IMG/VR virus record: IMGVR_UViG_3300014720_000095
Span: 1-34,632 of that record
DNA from: a virus
Length of the DNA stretch: 34,632 bases
Reading direction: 5' to 3' (one strand)
A program made the position numbers and the translations under genes. Below are positions 1-8,397 of this stretch, one piece after another. The notes beneath the pieces were generated by a model. That model did no database searches, was not told the DNA's origin, and saw only the letters and a program-made list of their open reading frames with translations. The stretch's first letter is position 1; every line of letters starts with the position of its first letter.

Positions 1-198
1 AGTTTTGGTTGTCTCTTCCTTTTTAGCCGTGGAGTCTCCTGGTTTTGCTGCTGTTTCTGGCTTAGCAGGATCAGCAGGCTTTTTCTCTGCCCCCGCTGCT
101 TCCTGTTCATTCAAAGATGAATTCAAAGTCTGATATCTTTGAGCCTTTTCAAGAAGCTGATTAAATAGCGGGTTTTGTATAAGATCTTGTTTTCTCAT
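1..198 (-). CDS. Partial hypothetical head-module protein (C-terminal part off the window)
   Basis: The first 66 codons of a minus-strand gene that runs off the left edge. It begins MRKQDLIQNPLFNQLLEKAQ and continues into an Ala/Pro/Lys/Glu-rich, probably disordered stretch. The ATG is at 198, five bases after the stop of the gene at 204-467, so the two are probably co-transcribed. The leader is almost pure A/T with no Shine-Dalgarno sequence. At residues 29-32 there is L-N-E followed by Q, which fits the (L/I)xE cleavage pattern of T4-type prohead proteases, and the gene sits in a series downstream of the capsid gene. I infer a small head or scaffold-associated protein; the family is not recognised. 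Confidence 0.7.
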   Translation of the reverse strand, partial: MRKQDLIQNPLFNQLLEKAQRYQTLNSSLNEQEAAGAEKKPADPAKPETAAKPGDSTAKKEETTKT

Positions 199-203
199 TT
201 TTT

Positions 204-467
204 TTATTTTTTATTTTTTTGTTTTTCCAGGTCCTCCATTTTTTTAACGGCCACAGATTTTTTTTGGAGTGCAGCTACTTTCTTTTGTAGTTCCATAGCT
301 TGTTGACGCAAAGACTCTGATTGGGTTATTTCTTTCTTATTGACTCTGTCTTTAAGATAAGAAACAGCAAGATCGGCTTTAGATATTTCCTTATCTATAT
401 TTTGGATCTCGAGGTCTATCGATGATTCCTCGTTCAGTAAAAAATCATTAATTCTCTTGAGCTGCAT
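204..467 (-). CDS. Small coiled-coil protein, possible head-internal protein
   Basis: An 87-residue, highly charged, almost fully helical protein rich in Lys, Glu and Gln, with a predicted coiled coil over about residues 18-80. The N-terminus MQLKRINDFLLNE followed by E-S-S resembles the T4 capsid-targeting sequence (MKTYQEFIAE in T4 internal proteins): a short amphipathic start, Phe, then L-x-E. It overlaps the end of the upstream gene (448-1287) by 20 bases, which indicates translational coupling. A GATATATA octamer at 495-502, inside the upstream gene, could give it its own late transcript. I do not recognise a family; a small packaged or scaffold-associated protein is inferred from position and the N-terminal motif. 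Confidence 0.65.
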   Translation of the reverse strand: MQLKRINDFLLNEESSIDLEIQNIDKEISKADLAVSYLKDRVNKKEITQSESLRQQAMELQKKVAALQKKSVAVKKMEDLEKQKNKK

Positions 468-1287
468 ACTTTCTTTTACTTACTTTTTCTACCCTATATA
501 TCTTATCCCTAGTATCTTTGTGCTCCTTTCTATATGAGGATTCTATTTCTCTAATCTCCTTCCTAATGACAGATTCAGCATACACATCATCTTCCTTTCT
601 AGCTCTTGTCAATTGTTTTCTAAGGTTTAGAGTTGCATTGTCCATTAGCTTTTGAAGAGACCAGGTGTATTTCTTTAGTGATCTCTCAAGGGAATCTAGT
701 TCCCTGGTGGAGATGCTTTGTATGTGTGATTCAAATTCTCCGGTAGACATAGATAAAACTCTTTCAACCTCAGGATCAACATCTATAGGGGATGAATCAG
801 GTAAGGAGTAAATAGATGAATCATCCTTCATTTTTTTATCCGCTATTGCGGTCATTCTTTCTAGGTCAGATGTCAATTTTCTAAGCGTTTCATCCGATTC
901 ATATCCCTTTGATTTTTTTAGGGTCTCTTCGGCAGCTTCTATTTCTATTTTTGCCAATTTAGATTGGAAGTGACTTAGAAGATCCGATTTGTTTCCTATG
1001 ATTTCATATGCTTCTTTTTTCAGATTCTCCGCCTCTCTATTCTTTGCTAGCTGATAATTACTAAGAGATTTTTTAAGCATCTCCACTTCAAAAGATGATT
1101 CTTCTCCCGATTTGTACAGGTCGAAAATTTCTTTTTTTATCTTACCTGACTCCTTAACAAAATCCATCCTGGATTCTTTAATTTTATTAAGTATAGAGTC
1201 CAATTTTGATTTTTTACCCATAATAGATGAGAACAATCCGCTTAGAATTCCCTCACTTACAAACTCTTCAAATCTGTATATCTTCAT
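448..1287 (-). CDS. Coiled-coil internal head protein candidate with capsid-targeting-like N-terminus
   Basis: A 279-residue protein, very rich in Lys, Glu and Ser and largely helical. It starts MKIYRFEEFVSE followed by G-I-L-S-G-L. This closely resembles the T4 capsid-targeting sequence MKTYQEFIAE|A of internal proteins IPI-IPIII, which directs them into the prohead and is then removed by the gp21 protease after Glu. Here cleavage would be after E12. The next segment (about residues 13-24) is a short hydrophobic helix like the one after the candidate site in the neighbouring 1287-2267 protein. The ATG overlaps the upstream TAA by one base (TAATG), so the two are probably translationally coupled. 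Packaging in the head is inferred from the motif and from the position downstream of the capsid gene; no enzymatic domain is visible. Confidence 0.75.
   Translation of the reverse strand: MKIYRFEEFVSEGILSGLFSSIMGKKSKLDSILNKIKESRMDFVKESGKIKKEIFDLYKSGEESSFEVEMLKKSLSNYQLAKNREAENLKKEAYEIIGNKSDLLSHFQSKLAKIEIEAAEETLKKSKGYESDETLRKLTSDLERMTAIADKKMKDDSSIYSLPDSSPIDVDPEVERVLSMSTGEFESHIQSISTRELDSLERSLKKYTWSLQKLMDNATLNLRKQLTRARKEDDVYAESVIRKEIREIESSYRKEHKDTRDKIYRVEKVSKRKYAAQEN
495..502 (-). promoter_or_regulatory. Possible late promoter GATATATA inside the 448-1287 gene
   Basis: The minus strand reads AAGATATATAGGG, 27 bases before the ATG at 467. The site lies in coding sequence (K-I-Y-R), so it may be a chance match. 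Confidence 0.3.
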
Positions 1288-2267
1288 TATGATACTTTAA
1301 CTTCCGTCATTTTAATTTTACCTCCGTCCTTGGCTTTAAGAAGAAATTTCACTACCTTTTGATTCTCCTCGTTAAGATCTAGAAATTTTTCGACCATATC
1401 TGGTGAATATTCTCCTCCTGATATTTCTTCCACAACTTGCTTGTGTAGGGAGTCCAATTTTTTAACTGCATCTTCTATTTTTCCTCCCGATGTTTTTATC
1501 TGTTGGAATTTTTTAGTGAAAACAGACAACATATCATCACTTATAGGATGTATATTAGCTGCTTCTCTTTGAGCATCTTCCTCTGCTTTTTTAGCGAGCT
1601 CTCTTGATTTATCCACATCTTTACTTATCTTATCAAAATCAACACCAAAGAATTTTTCAAGCTGATCAACATCTTCTTTATACATCTTGCTGAGTTCCTT
1701 TGATTTATTATATCTGTCGATCTGAGTTTCTAAAACATCAGAAGCTCTCTGTACGTTGAAATACTTCTTTTTTCTGTTACTGTCCTTTGTTAGGGATTTA
1801 ACCTTTTCTTCCAATGAATTAAATATGGTATCGTGGGTTTTTACGAGTTCTTTTAGGGTGTTATTTAGCATTCTTCTGGAATCAGTTATTGCCTTTAGCA
1901 TTTCATCTCTCTTTGGATTTGTGCTGTCTTTTTCAAGTGCTTTTTGCTTTTTTATCAACCCGTAAAAATCCTTGAATATAGTGAATTCTTCCTTATTAAA
2001 CTTTAATTCCTGTTCTTTCATCTGGGTTAAGGCTGTCTTTAACTTGCTGATATCCCCACCAATTTTGCTGCTGATAAAATTTATGATGGAATCTTTTAAT
2101 CCCTCATTAATTAAAGATAGCTCAGCTGCAAGGTCATCTGTGTTAGCTGATTCAAATAAAGGCCCCTGGTACTTTCTTAGGACGTTAATTGCAGCTTTGA
2201 TATCACCTTTACTTTCCATAAGGGCTTTTTCTGCTGCTTCAAATTTATCAAAGGAATCGATTATCAT
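1287..2267 (-). CDS. Helical head-associated protein with likely cleaved propeptide
   Basis: A 326-residue, charged, predominantly helical protein with long coiled-coil stretches (about residues 75-130 and 165-245). The sequence S-L-I-N-E|G-L-K-D-S at residues 51-60 matches an (L/I)xE|G prohead-protease site, and L-F-E|S at 37-40 is a second candidate. After E55 comes a hydrophobic helix (DSIINFISSKIGG) similar to the segment after the candidate site in the next gene. The gene begins 17 bases downstream of a GATATATA octamer (2285-2292), which itself follows the capsid-gene terminator, so it heads a new late transcript with the genes down to position 1. The family is not recognised. It could be an internal head protein or a minor scaffold component. 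Confidence 0.75.
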   Translation of the reverse strand: MIIDSFDKFEAAEKALMESKGDIKAAINVLRKYQGPLFESANTDDLAAELSLINEGLKDSIINFISSKIGGDISKLKTALTQMKEQELKFNKEEFTIFKDFYGLIKKQKALEKDSTNPKRDEMLKAITDSRRMLNNTLKELVKTHDTIFNSLEEKVKSLTKDSNRKKKYFNVQRASDVLETQIDRYNKSKELSKMYKEDVDQLEKFFGVDFDKISKDVDKSRELAKKAEEDAQREAANIHPISDDMLSVFTKKFQQIKTSGGKIEDAVKKLDSLHKQVVEEISGGEYSPDMVEKFLDLNEENQKVVKFLLKAKDGGKIKMTEVKVS

Positions 2268-2284
2268 TGTTTTTTTCTTTTATC

Positions 2285-2292
2285 TATATATC
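2285..2292 (-). promoter_or_regulatory. Putative late promoter GATATATA
   Basis: On the minus strand the sequence reads TGGATATATAGATAAAAG, 17 bases before the ATG at 2267 and just past the capsid-gene terminator. It shares the octamer found before other virion genes in this window and resembles the T4 late promoter TATAAATA, recognised by gp55. Confidence 0.6.
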
Positions 2293-2317
2293 CAAAAAAT
2301 GGATAGTAAACCCAACA

Positions 2318-2352
2318 AACAAAAAAGAGCCCTGAAAAATTCAGGGCTCTTT
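2318..2352 (-). terminator. Intrinsic terminator of the major capsid gene
   Basis: A 12-bp perfect stem (2324-2335 pairing with 2341-2352, containing GAGCCCTGA) with a 5-base loop is followed on the minus strand by a run of six T. It lies 22 bases past the end of the capsid gene and before the next promoter. Confidence 0.9.
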
Positions 2353-2373
2353 GATATACCGATTCTAATAAGA

Positions 2374-4095
2374 TTAGACGATACCACCAGTTGGCATTGA
2401 AACGTACAATGTCAAGTACATGGACTGTGGGTGGTGACCAGCCTCTACAAGCGCATATCTTGATTTGACAGCGATTTTTGGAGACATAGTACCTTCTGAG
2501 ATAGTCTGGATAGATTCAGCCATCATGTAAGGCATGAATTTCAATCCTGGCTCATCATCAGCACCTTTTCTACCAACAAGCACTCTAGTGTCGTTGAAGT
2601 TCATGTTTTGATCAACATAAACGGTCATACCAGCAAGAGAACCTACAGGGTACAAAGTACCGTTGTTCTGAGTAAGAGTGTTAGTGAAAGGAGCGAAAGT
2701 GAACTGGCTGATATCTTGCAACGCAGACGCAACTTGTGAGTTGGTAACGATGAAGTTAGCAGGACCTCTTCTTCCTCTGTTAGCTACTACGTTAGCAGCT
2801 GCAAGGACTCTAGAGAACAATCTTCTTTGTAGAGTAGATTGGTTTTCGAAAGAAGTACCTGAAGGACCAGCTGGGATAGCCATTGTGAATCCAGTGTTGT
2901 CTTTTCCGATGTAAGCAGATGTAACAGAAGCACTACCAGACAACTGAAGATTAAGGTTAAGGTTTGTTCCCTCTGTGTTCTTAAACTCGTTGTGGTTTGA
3001 CCAACCAAGTGCAAAAGCTCTTGAAAGGATGTGCTTGTTGATCGCCTGAGAAACCTCGTTAACGAGAGCGTTTTCGATCATAGAAACTACGTCAATACCG
3101 AATTGCTTGTTAAGGTCTTGGATTTGCTCAGTTGTTACAGAAGCAGCAACTTGGAAAGTACCAGCTTCTACGAACTTAGTGAAAGTAGAAAGACCAAGTG
3201 ACTTGTAGTAAGTGCTTTCTCCTATTCCTCTGCTCATTGGATCATAAACCTGAGTTCCGTCTACGTAAGGACCTTGGAAATTAGCGGTATTGTTAACTCC
3301 AGCACCACTAAATCCTTGGATGTGATCTTCTAAGGTTTTAACCAATTGAGCAGCTGCAGATACGAAAGATAATGCTGAACCTGTAGATCCAGAAGAAGCT
3401 GTAGTATCGTTATCCAGCGCGGCTCTAATTTCAGAGTTAGCAGTAACTGCATCAGCAATAGAATCGTTATTTGTTAAAGCTGTAACTTTGAAGATAGGGA
3501 ATCCGTCGATACGAGAATATCCTACGAATGCACCTTTAAGAGTTGGGTCTGTACCTGCGGTTGTTCCTGTTACGAAGATAACATATTGAGTACCAACAGT
3601 TAAAGTACCAAATACCGGAGATGCAGCAGATACTGGAACTTTGATTAAATCTGGGGAGTTCGCAGTGAAAGGTGAAGTTGTATCACTTCCTGTAAGTTTT
3701 CCACCTGCATAAACATAGTCAAGGTAGGAAAGAACTCCAGTTGGACCGCTCATAGGAATAACCGGAACGATGTCAAAACCGATAGTTTTTGCAGCTACCT
3801 GAATAGCTAGAGGAAGAAGGGATGGGAATTTGTCGCCAGATCCAAGACCAGTTCCTGAATATGTTCCACCAGCGTAGAATCCAGCAGGACCTTGTCCAAG
3901 ATTTCCGGCAGCAGTGATTGCGCCCATACCATTGAGTACGCCAAGAGAGTTATACGCTCCGGCAGACTCGTTAAGAGAGTGGAAGTGGCAGTAAGTTGAA
4001 AGCCATTCTACTTTACCTCTCTCAGTGAGACCTGTTTTGCTCTCGATTATCGGAGCCCAGGTTTCATAAATTTCATGTTGATTAATTAGTTGCAT
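2374..4095 (-). CDS. 23: Major capsid protein (T4 gp23-like)
   Basis: A 573-residue protein matching the T4 gp23 plan: a short N-terminal propeptide (T-W-A-P-I-I-E, comparable with K-W-K-P-L-L-E in gp23), a maturation site at L41-N42-E43|S44, and then a Gly/Ala-rich arm containing A-G-A-Y-N-S and M-G-A-I-T-A. The C-terminal part contains R-R-G-P-A-N-F-I-V-T-N and the sequence V-E-A-G-H-H-P-Q-S-M-Y, typical of this fold. In T4 the protein forms the hexamers of the head shell after cleavage by gp21. It follows the protease-scaffold fusion by 12 bases and ends in a strong terminator. More codons end in C (AAC, TTC, TAC) than in the neighbours, consistent with high expression. An inserted region around residues 110-250 with Thr/Ser-rich loops may be surface-exposed. 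Confidence 0.93.
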   Translation of the reverse strand: MQLINQHEIYETWAPIIESKTGLTERGKVEWLSTYCHFHSLNESAGAYNSLGVLNGMGAITAAGNLGQGPAGFYAGGTYSGTGLGSGDKFPSLLPLAIQVAAKTIGFDIVPVIPMSGPTGVLSYLDYVYAGGKLTGSDTTSPFTANSPDLIKVPVSAASPVFGTLTVGTQYVIFVTGTTAGTDPTLKGAFVGYSRIDGFPIFKVTALTNNDSIADAVTANSEIRAALDNDTTASSGSTGSALSFVSAAAQLVKTLEDHIQGFSGAGVNNTANFQGPYVDGTQVYDPMSRGIGESTYYKSLGLSTFTKFVEAGTFQVAASVTTEQIQDLNKQFGIDVVSMIENALVNEVSQAINKHILSRAFALGWSNHNEFKNTEGTNLNLNLQLSGSASVTSAYIGKDNTGFTMAIPAGPSGTSFENQSTLQRRLFSRVLAAANVVANRGRRGPANFIVTNSQVASALQDISQFTFAPFTNTLTQNNGTLYPVGSLAGMTVYVDQNMNFNDTRVLVGRKGADDEPGLKFMPYMMAESIQTISEGTMSPKIAVKSRYALVEAGHHPQSMYLTLYVSMPTGGIV

Positions 4096-4107
4096 GATAT
4101 TTTAGAG

Positions 4108-6108
4108 TTATTTTTTGAATTTCTTTTCCAATTCAGCTGCTATGTTTGTCAGATAATCTGATCCATAACCTTTAGCTGGCTGTGATTGGTTCTGAGATTC
4201 GTCTAATTTTTGAACGTTAGATGATTGGTTTCTAAATCCTCTAGTAGCCCAGAAGTTATTGATCTGATAAGGGGTTTCAAGTTTATAAAACTTGCTTTGA
4301 GCAATAACCGAAGCTTTTTGAGTTTGGTTTAAGCTTTCCCAAATTGGAACGATATCCTTTGGCATCATATCTAGGAATTTTTCGCCAGATTTAACTTGTT
4401 CAGTTAGAGCGGATCCCATAATTTGAATTACATCCGTACCCGAATTGTAATTCTGCTCGTTTAGAGCCTTAACGACCTTGTGTTTTTCGGCCTCGTTGAG
4501 AGATAAAAATCCTTTTTTAGTCTGATCGTCGACCAGTTTTAGGAAAGAATATTTATTCTCATTTATGATCTCATCTGTTTTTTGTTTGTTAACAGATTCT
4601 ATGAGTTGATCTACTTTTTCAGTTAATGAAGAGTAATCTCCAGAAAGTTTTGAGGTTCTTTTTCCTTCTTTAACAGATTCTGAAACCTCTTCAACCAAAG
4701 AATTTTCTTTGGACTTTTTACCTTTATTTAAAGATTCTGCTACATATTCAGTGAATCCTATATTAGTAGAAAGTTTTTCAGCTAAATAGTCAGAATAGGA
4801 AATAGTTCTATCAAGGTTTTCTGCGATATACTCAGAGTATGAAATGTTTTTGTCTAAGTTTTCAGCAAGATACTCAGAGTATGAAATATTCTTATCAAGG
4901 TTTTCTGCGATATACTCAGAGTATGAAATGTTTTTGTCTAAGTTTTCAGCAAGATACTCAGTGTAGGAAATATTTTGGTCTAAACTCTCAGCAAGATACT
5001 CAGAGTATGAAATATTTTTATCCAAGTTCTCAGCAAGGTATTTGCTATAAGAAATATTTTTATCTAAATTTTCTCCCAAATACTCAGAGTAGGAGATGTT
5101 ATTATCTACGTGCTCTGCTATGTACTTAGAATACGAAATTGCCTTATCTAGGTTTTCAGCTAAATACTTGTTATATGATATGGATCCTTCTAGATTCTCA
5201 GCAAGATAATCACCATATTTAATAGCAGTTTCTAAATTTTCAGCAAGATAATCTGCGTATTTTTCTAGCTTCGCCACTCTCGCTGCTAACTTGGAATCTG
5301 TTCCTGCTTGTGAACTTTCGTTTAGTGGAGCAGTTTTTAATTTGGCAACCTGACTTTTGATACCCTCCATTTCTTTTTTCAAAATGAGAGAATATTCATT
5401 AAGCTCTTCGGCTGTAACAAAATTTTGGTCCATATTTTTTGGTTTATTTGAGCTTTCTTTTAGTAGTTTCTCTATCTTTTCTACGTCTTTGATTCTATAT
5501 ATCTGAACGTTTGAATTTTTCTCCAGCCCCATGCTTTCATTGATATTGGAGAGAGACGATATAATAGAAGATTCCATTGATCCTTGAAGAGCCTGCATTC
5601 CTAAGCTTTCATATACTCTTTCAAGTTCAGCTGCTTTTCCAAATCCGCCATCAGCAACAAGATCATAAGTAAAGATCTTTTTAATCTCTACCTTTTTATT
5701 CTCTTGTACTGATCCAGCTGCTCTGGATGAAATAGAGATAGGAATTCCTGCATCAACTAGGCTTTTAGCAATTTTACCAGCAGGGGTATCGAGCAATTTC
5801 ACTCTAATTCTTACTGTTCTGTCACCTTTGTTATATTTAAGATCCTGTACTATGTGTGAGATATTCTTAAGTGAAACATCGAATTCTTTAGGGTGATCCA
5901 ATTCACCAACTAATCTTTTGGAATTAATTTTATCTTGAAGATATTCCATATGAGGAAGGTATTCTTGCTCCTCATATATTCTTCTGTTTTCGTTCTCTTT
6001 CCCAAAAACAGCAGCTACACCTTCAAGGATGTAATCTTTGCCGCTTTTTTTAGCAGTCAAATTAGAGCTTGACTTTTCGAGAATCAGTATGTAATCCTTA
6101 TCTTTCAT
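4108..6108 (-). CDS. 21: Prohead protease-scaffold fusion (gp21 + gp22-like)
   Basis: A 666-residue protein. Residues 1 to about 200 match the T4 gp21 prohead protease: N-R-R-I-Y near residue 42, the catalytic His motif G-E-L-D-H-P (G-E-L-N-H-P in T4), and the catalytic Ser motif S-I-S-S-R-A (V-S-S-R-G in T4). T4 gp21 is only about 212 residues. Here the protein continues into Lys/Glu-rich helices, 13 tandem 14-residue repeats (residues 284-465, Y-S-E-Y-L-A-E-N-L-D-K-N-I-S type), and a C-terminal helical region ending in Lys-rich sequence. The extension looks like a core/scaffold protein (gp22 role). Nearly every repeat contains an (L/I)AE|N site matching the gp21 cleavage consensus. The gene lies directly upstream of the capsid gene, as 21-22-23 do in T4, and has a GATATATA promoter 15 bases before its ATG. 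Confidence 0.9.
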   Translation of the reverse strand: MKDKDYILILEKSSSNLTAKKSGKDYILEGVAAVFGKENENRRIYEEQEYLPHMEYLQDKINSKRLVGELDHPKEFDVSLKNISHIVQDLKYNKGDRTVRIRVKLLDTPAGKIAKSLVDAGIPISISSRAAGSVQENKKVEIKKIFTYDLVADGGFGKAAELERVYESLGMQALQGSMESSIISSLSNINESMGLEKNSNVQIYRIKDVEKIEKLLKESSNKPKNMDQNFVTAEELNEYSLILKKEMEGIKSQVAKLKTAPLNESSQAGTDSKLAARVAKLEKYADYLAENLETAIKYGDYLAENLEGSISYNKYLAENLDKAISYSKYIAEHVDNNISYSEYLGENLDKNISYSKYLAENLDKNISYSEYLAESLDQNISYTEYLAENLDKNISYSEYIAENLDKNISYSEYLAENLDKNISYSEYIAENLDRTISYSDYLAEKLSTNIGFTEYVAESLNKGKKSKENSLVEEVSESVKEGKRTSKLSGDYSSLTEKVDQLIESVNKQKTDEIINENKYSFLKLVDDQTKKGFLSLNEAEKHKVVKALNEQNYNSGTDVIQIMGSALTEQVKSGEKFLDMMPKDIVPIWESLNQTQKASVIAQSKFYKLETPYQINNFWATRGFRNQSSNVQKLDESQNQSQPAKGYGSDYLTNIAAELEKKFKK
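4714..5259 (-). repeat. 13 tandem 42-bp coding repeats (14-residue scaffold repeats)
   Basis: Thirteen consecutive 42-bp units encode Y-x-x-Y-(L/I)-x-E-N-L-D-K-N-I-S. Central copies are nearly identical in protein (Y-S-E-Y-L-A-E-N-L-D-K-N-I-S) and vary mainly at synonymous sites, while the outer copies are more diverged. Fourteen residues equals two heptads, so the array can form a continuous coiled coil. One copy has G-E instead of A-E, and the last copy has V-A-E. Confidence 0.95.
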
Positions 6109-6123
6109 TTTCTGTAATTAGAT

Positions 6124-6131
6124 TATATATC
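6124..6131 (-). promoter_or_regulatory. Putative late promoter GATATATA
   Basis: The minus strand reads AAAGATATATAATC, 15 bases before the ATG of the protease-scaffold gene at 6108. It has the same octamer and spacing as the other virion-gene promoters here. Confidence 0.6.
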
Positions 6132-6162
6132 TTTAGATCTTTGGATTTCTTTCCTTAGATTA

Positions 6163-8310
6163 TTATTCTTCTGTTTCTTCTACTTCTCCGGATACCCCGT
6201 CAGTTAATTCTTCCATGGCCTCCGATAATTTTTCCAGATCTTCTTCCTTAAGATCCTTAATATTTTCTTCTACCTTAGAATTATTTTTATTAAGCATAGC
6301 CAATCCTTGTTTACAAGCATCCAGGGCGTTATCAAAATCTGCTGGACTGCCAGTTAAAGGATCTTTAGTTTTAAATCTAGGAAGAGCGGGAATTTCGTCC
6401 ATGTCTGTTACGATATCTTTGAAGAATCCTGCTATACCTTCTTCGCCAACTATTCCCTGTATACTCGATTCTATCGATTCACCAGCATAGGTTTGAAAAT
6501 TTTTCTTAATCTGACTCCATGCCGAAACTGCCTTACCGTCTCCATTGTCGGTATAAGTACCTCTACAAAGAACTAATGTAGACATTATTGCAAGGAGATC
6601 CTGTGATGATACCGTTCCTTTTAAACTGTTGGATAATCCCCTAGCCATAGCATTAACAGCAATATTTTCAATATAGCCATTAAAGACTAAAACAGTAACC
6701 GGCTGTCTATCTGATCCTACCCATTTAGCTATTGTAGATCCACCTACAGCGCCAGAAGCGAGAGTAATAGCTCCAGCAGTAGTTCCTAAACTACCCGCTG
6801 CTCCAACTGCTCCTGCGAGACCGCTTGCCCCTAGAGAAGATGCTCCGAGTAGGGTTCCTCCAACAGGTATAGCAATGCCAGCAGCTCCAGCAGTGACAAT
6901 TACTGCACCAACTAGAATTCCAGCAACAATTGCTCCTTTAGAGAAATCCCCCCACCATTCACTCCAGCTTTCATCGTAATACACTGTATATGCACCATTT
7001 CTAACTGGCTTATATCCTTTCCAGATTATTTCCTCATTTTTCTTTTCCCCTTCCCCGCCTTCGTCTTTTTTAGCTTTGATACACTCGAGATCTATTTGTT
7101 CAGTTTCTATTGATTTATTCAAACACTCTTCAGGAATTTTATATCCTATAGTTTTGCTTTTATCCTCTTCCGCTACCAGTTTATATGACGGATTTTTTGA
7201 AATAGTTTGCGCAAATGAATCAAATCTTAGCACCGGAACTCCCTCGTTGAACTCAGCTTCAAATATTCTATCTTTTAAATACTTATCAAATCCGATGGAT
7301 TCTTTTGCTGCGCTGTCTATTGTTTTTATCTTTCTTTCGATGTCTTTTTCTTCCAGAGCCATAATGGAATCATATCCGTCTTTGGTTAGATCTCCAACTA
7401 GACTGATGTCTTTGTTTTTATTGAGATATCCAAGAATTATATTTACACATTTGGATGTTCCCTTTCCATATTTACCATCGGCTTTTCCTCTTGATTCTAG
7501 GAAAGTAGCAATTGCAGGAAATAACTCCATTATTTTAGTTTGAAGCTTTTGTACTTCTTCACACTTTGCTGATCCCACTCTAACAGGAAAAGTACATTTA
7601 CCTGTCGGTGTTGGTGTTGGTGTTGGTTTTGTTTCGTCTTTAACTTCCGGTTTTGGAACCACAACAACAGGAATTGGCTGAGGTGTATAAGAGATCTCTG
7701 CTTTAGTTAGCAATAAATCTTTTATTCTTCTGTACTCTTTTTTCTGTCTGATTATTTCGTTAATTAATGAATCAATCTTAACCTTATAATCTTTTCTTTT
7801 ATATTGTGTTCCTCCTGCTGTAACTATCTTAAGTCCTTTCCTGTCTACCAGTTGAAGATTCTTGGCTTGAACTAGTAGATCGTTTGCAGTTTTTTCAAAT
7901 TTCTGAACCTGAGGATCCTCAGCCATTAATTTTGTGTATTTGTCTCTAGTGATTTCACCAGTGAATGCTAATGCAGCATCCATCGCTTCTTTTGATCTAT
8001 CAAAAGCAGGGCCTTCAAATTGACCAGACTCAACATTTGATTCCTCGCCTGTTTTACGATCCTGTTCGAGTATAGATGATTCTTTTATATTTGATATCTT
8101 GGTCTTCTTTAGATCGTTAGCCCTATTTTGAAGGTCAGCCTTAAAATTTCTGACCATTTCACCTATAGTTTGGCTAACTTTAGAAAATGCCTTTTCATCT
8201 TTCAGTATTGGCTCTAGAGGAATTAAATTTGATTCTATGAATTTTACGTTCTGCTCCGCATAATTTTTATCGATCTTTCCTGATACAGCCAAGCTTTTTG
8301 CTGATTGCAT
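6163..8310 (-). CDS. Large putative virion protein with PG-binding-like and hydrophobic Gly/Ala region
   Basis: A 715-residue protein from the first ATG. Residues 1-230 are charged and helical, with candidate (L/I)xE sites. A P-T-P-T linker lies near residue 233. About residues 238-300 resemble a peptidoglycan-binding type 1 domain (E-E-V-Q-K-L-Q followed by A-D-G-K-Y-G-K-G-T-S-K). About residues 455-530 form a long Gly/Ala/Val-rich hydrophobic segment (A-G-I-L-V-G-A-V-I-V and similar) that could insert in membrane. The C-terminus is acidic. The reading frame stays open for 29 sensible codons upstream of this ATG, back to a TAA at 8398-8400, and no ATG, GTG or TTG lies between. The 51-codon gene upstream ends at that same TAA in the same frame, so the real product may be a readthrough fusion. 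The position before the protease and capsid genes suggests a head or ejected protein; the function is not established. Confidence 0.7.
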   Translation of the reverse strand: MQSAKSLAVSGKIDKNYAEQNVKFIESNLIPLEPILKDEKAFSKVSQTIGEMVRNFKADLQNRANDLKKTKISNIKESSILEQDRKTGEESNVESGQFEGPAFDRSKEAMDAALAFTGEITRDKYTKLMAEDPQVQKFEKTANDLLVQAKNLQLVDRKGLKIVTAGGTQYKRKDYKVKIDSLINEIIRQKKEYRRIKDLLLTKAEISYTPQPIPVVVVPKPEVKDETKPTPTPTPTGKCTFPVRVGSAKCEEVQKLQTKIMELFPAIATFLESRGKADGKYGKGTSKCVNIILGYLNKNKDISLVGDLTKDGYDSIMALEEKDIERKIKTIDSAAKESIGFDKYLKDRIFEAEFNEGVPVLRFDSFAQTISKNPSYKLVAEEDKSKTIGYKIPEECLNKSIETEQIDLECIKAKKDEGGEGEKKNEEIIWKGYKPVRNGAYTVYYDESWSEWWGDFSKGAIVAGILVGAVIVTAGAAGIAIPVGGTLLGASSLGASGLAGAVGAAGSLGTTAGAITLASGAVGGSTIAKWVGSDRQPVTVLVFNGYIENIAVNAMARGLSNSLKGTVSSQDLLAIMSTLVLCRGTYTDNGDGKAVSAWSQIKKNFQTYAGESIESSIQGIVGEEGIAGFFKDIVTDMDEIPALPRFKTKDPLTGSPADFDNALDACKQGLAMLNKNNSKVEENIKDLKEEDLEKLSEAMEELTDGVSGEVEETEE

Positions 8311-8397
8311 TACGGAATTTTTAAACGATGCAAAATCCTTGGAAGATACAATTTTACTACCAACAAAAGATTCAAATCCTTCCGGAGTTTTATATGC

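Noticed and set aside
1972-2400. Plus-strand 142-codon open frame crossing the capsid terminator
   Set aside because: It overlaps two well-supported minus-strand genes and a terminator, and its hydrophobic, Ser-rich composition is that of antisense sequence.
4839-5129. Plus-strand open frame over the scaffold repeats
   Set aside because: It is an antisense by-product of the 42-bp repeats, with Cys/Tyr/Gln-rich sequence and no promoter.
4714-5259. Regular 42-bp repeats that could be mistaken for a CRISPR array
   Set aside because: The units are contiguous, without spacers, and stay in frame inside the protease-scaffold gene.
5496-5503. GATATATA octamer inside the protease-scaffold gene
   Set aside because: No gene start follows; it is probably a chance match in AT-rich coding sequence (Ile-Tyr-Arg codons).
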